DNA of 6,843 bases from contig DENY01000014.1 in NCBI GenBank assembly GCA_002359825.1, forward strand, positions 4,098 to 10,940. Direction: 5' to 3'. The stretch is from Bacteroidales bacterium UBA2632 (GTDB lineage Bacteria; Bacteroidota; Bacteroidia; Bacteroidales; Dysgonomonadaceae). Made by a program: the position numbers and the translations under genes. This document shows, in pieces, positions 6,213-6,843 of this stretch. The notes below the pieces were generated by a model. It had not been told where the DNA came from and searched no databases. It saw only the letters and a program-made list of their open reading frames with translations. The first letter of the stretch is position 1. Every line of letters starts with the position of its first letter.

Positions 6213-6843
6213 ATGAAAAAGTACAATTTTAATGCAGGTCCTTGTGTTTTACCTCGGACAGCTGTAGAGGCTTCTATTGAAGCTATACGTAATTTTGATA
6301 ACACAGGAATTGGAATCTTAGAGATTTCGCATAGAACTCCTGGATGGGAAAAAATTATGAAAGAATGTGTCGATTTATGGCGCGAATTATTACATATACC
6401 AGATAATTACAAAGTGCTTTTTTTGGGTGGAGGTGCAAGCACACAGTTTTTTACTGTTCCTGCAAATCTAATGACAAAAAAAGCTGCCTACCTACAAACA
6501 GGTGTATGGGCCAAAAAAGCAATGAAAGAAGCTAAGTTTTATGGTGATATAGAAGTAGTAGCTTCTTCAGAAGATAAAGGATACTCTTATATACCCAAAG
6601 AATATACTATTCCAACTGATGCAGATTATTTCCATATCACAACCAACAACACAATTTATGGTACTGAAATCCATGAGGATATAGATAGTCCCATTACTTT
6701 GGTCGCTGATATGTCATCCGATATTATGAGCCGTCCTCTAGATATTTCAAAATATGGGTTAATATATGGTGGAGCACAAAAAAATGTTGGTCCTGCAGGT
6801 GTTGCTTTTGTTATTGTGCGTGAAGATTTACTGGGGAAAGTGG
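6213..6843 (+). CDS. serC: Phosphoserine aminotransferase (partial, 5' part)
   Basis: This is a PLP-dependent class V aminotransferase, converting 3-phosphohydroxypyruvate and glutamate to phosphoserine and 2-oxoglutarate in serine synthesis; the same enzyme often serves the PLP pathway. From ATG at 6213-6215 the frame gives 210 residues of an expected 355-360, cut by the window end. It opens with [11 protein letters not shown] (4-14). Then come SHRTPGW (39-45, with the substrate-binding arginine R41), LGGGAST (71-77) and GVWAKKA (97-103) in the PLP pocket, [10 protein letters not shown] (143-152), VADMSS (164-169, D166 for the pyridine nitrogen) and [11 protein letters not shown] (186-196), where K190 is the Schiff-base lysine. 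SHRTPGW, in place of the SHRxKEF of enterics, is typical of Bacteroidetes. The start is preceded by A/T-rich sequence without a Shine-Dalgarno site. It is transcribed divergently from recR. Confidence 0.96.
   Translation, partial: MKKYNFNAGPCVLPRTAVEASIEAIRNFDNTGIGILEISHRTPGWEKIMKECVDLWRELLHIPDNYKVLFLGGGASTQFFTVPANLMTKKAAYLQTGVWAKKAMKEAKFYGDIEVVASSEDKGYSYIPKEYTIPTDADYFHITTNNTIYGTEIHEDIDSPITLVADMSSDIMSRPLDISKYGLIYGGAQKNVGPAGVAFVIVREDLLGKV

Noticed and set aside
1..6843. A hidden defence, mobile or other novel system
   Set aside because: All large open frames are housekeeping or common families; there are no transposase, integrase, toxin-antitoxin, CRISPR or tRNA signatures and no compositional break between genes.

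Overview
The window is an ordinary chromosomal housekeeping region of a Bacteroidetes bacterium, most likely order Bacteroidales. The evidence is the low-GC sequence, starts preceded by A/T-rich stretches instead of Shine-Dalgarno sites, two promoters of the TTG/TTTG-N19-20-TAnnTTTG type, and Bacteroidetes-style protein variants (VVAFRMLPE in Fmt, SHRTPGW in SerC, a DUF3078-like outer-membrane protein end). I do not name a genus.

Layout. (1) Positions 1-230, plus strand: the C-terminal end of a probable outer-membrane beta-barrel protein. It converges on fmt with 4 bp between the two stop codons, and a perfect 10-bp-arm inverted repeat spans both gene ends. (2) Positions 235-2976, minus strand: a CLC-family anion channel/transporter with two CBS domains, then fmt (methionyl-tRNA formyltransferase) 12 nt downstream. 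(3) Positions 2977-3277: a 301-bp gap with an 18-bp operator-like palindrome, a second inverted repeat and a startless 66-codon open frame that may be a gene remnant. (4) Positions 3278-5962, minus strand: a compact run, in transcription order recR, a small four-helix membrane protein, a BT0820-like HAD phosphatase, a GNAT acetyltransferase and a TsaC/YrdC-type threonylcarbamoyl-AMP synthase. Spacings are 6, 32 and 11 nt, then a 1-nt TAATG overlap, so this is probably one operon from a promoter just upstream of recR. (5) Positions 5963-6212: a divergent promoter region. (6) Positions 6213-6843, plus strand: the first 210 residues of serC (phosphoserine aminotransferase), cut by the window end.

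The genes do not form one pathway. Fmt and TsaC both serve translation (initiator tRNA formylation and tRNA t6A modification), RecR serves recombinational repair, SerC serves serine/PLP biosynthesis, and the CLC protein moves anions. I see no transposase, phage gene, CRISPR array, RNA gene or defence system, and I did not find a novel system. The most interesting points are the channel-like replacement of the inner proton glutamate in the CLC protein, the shared inverted repeat at the convergent gene ends, and the unexplained 301-bp gap.
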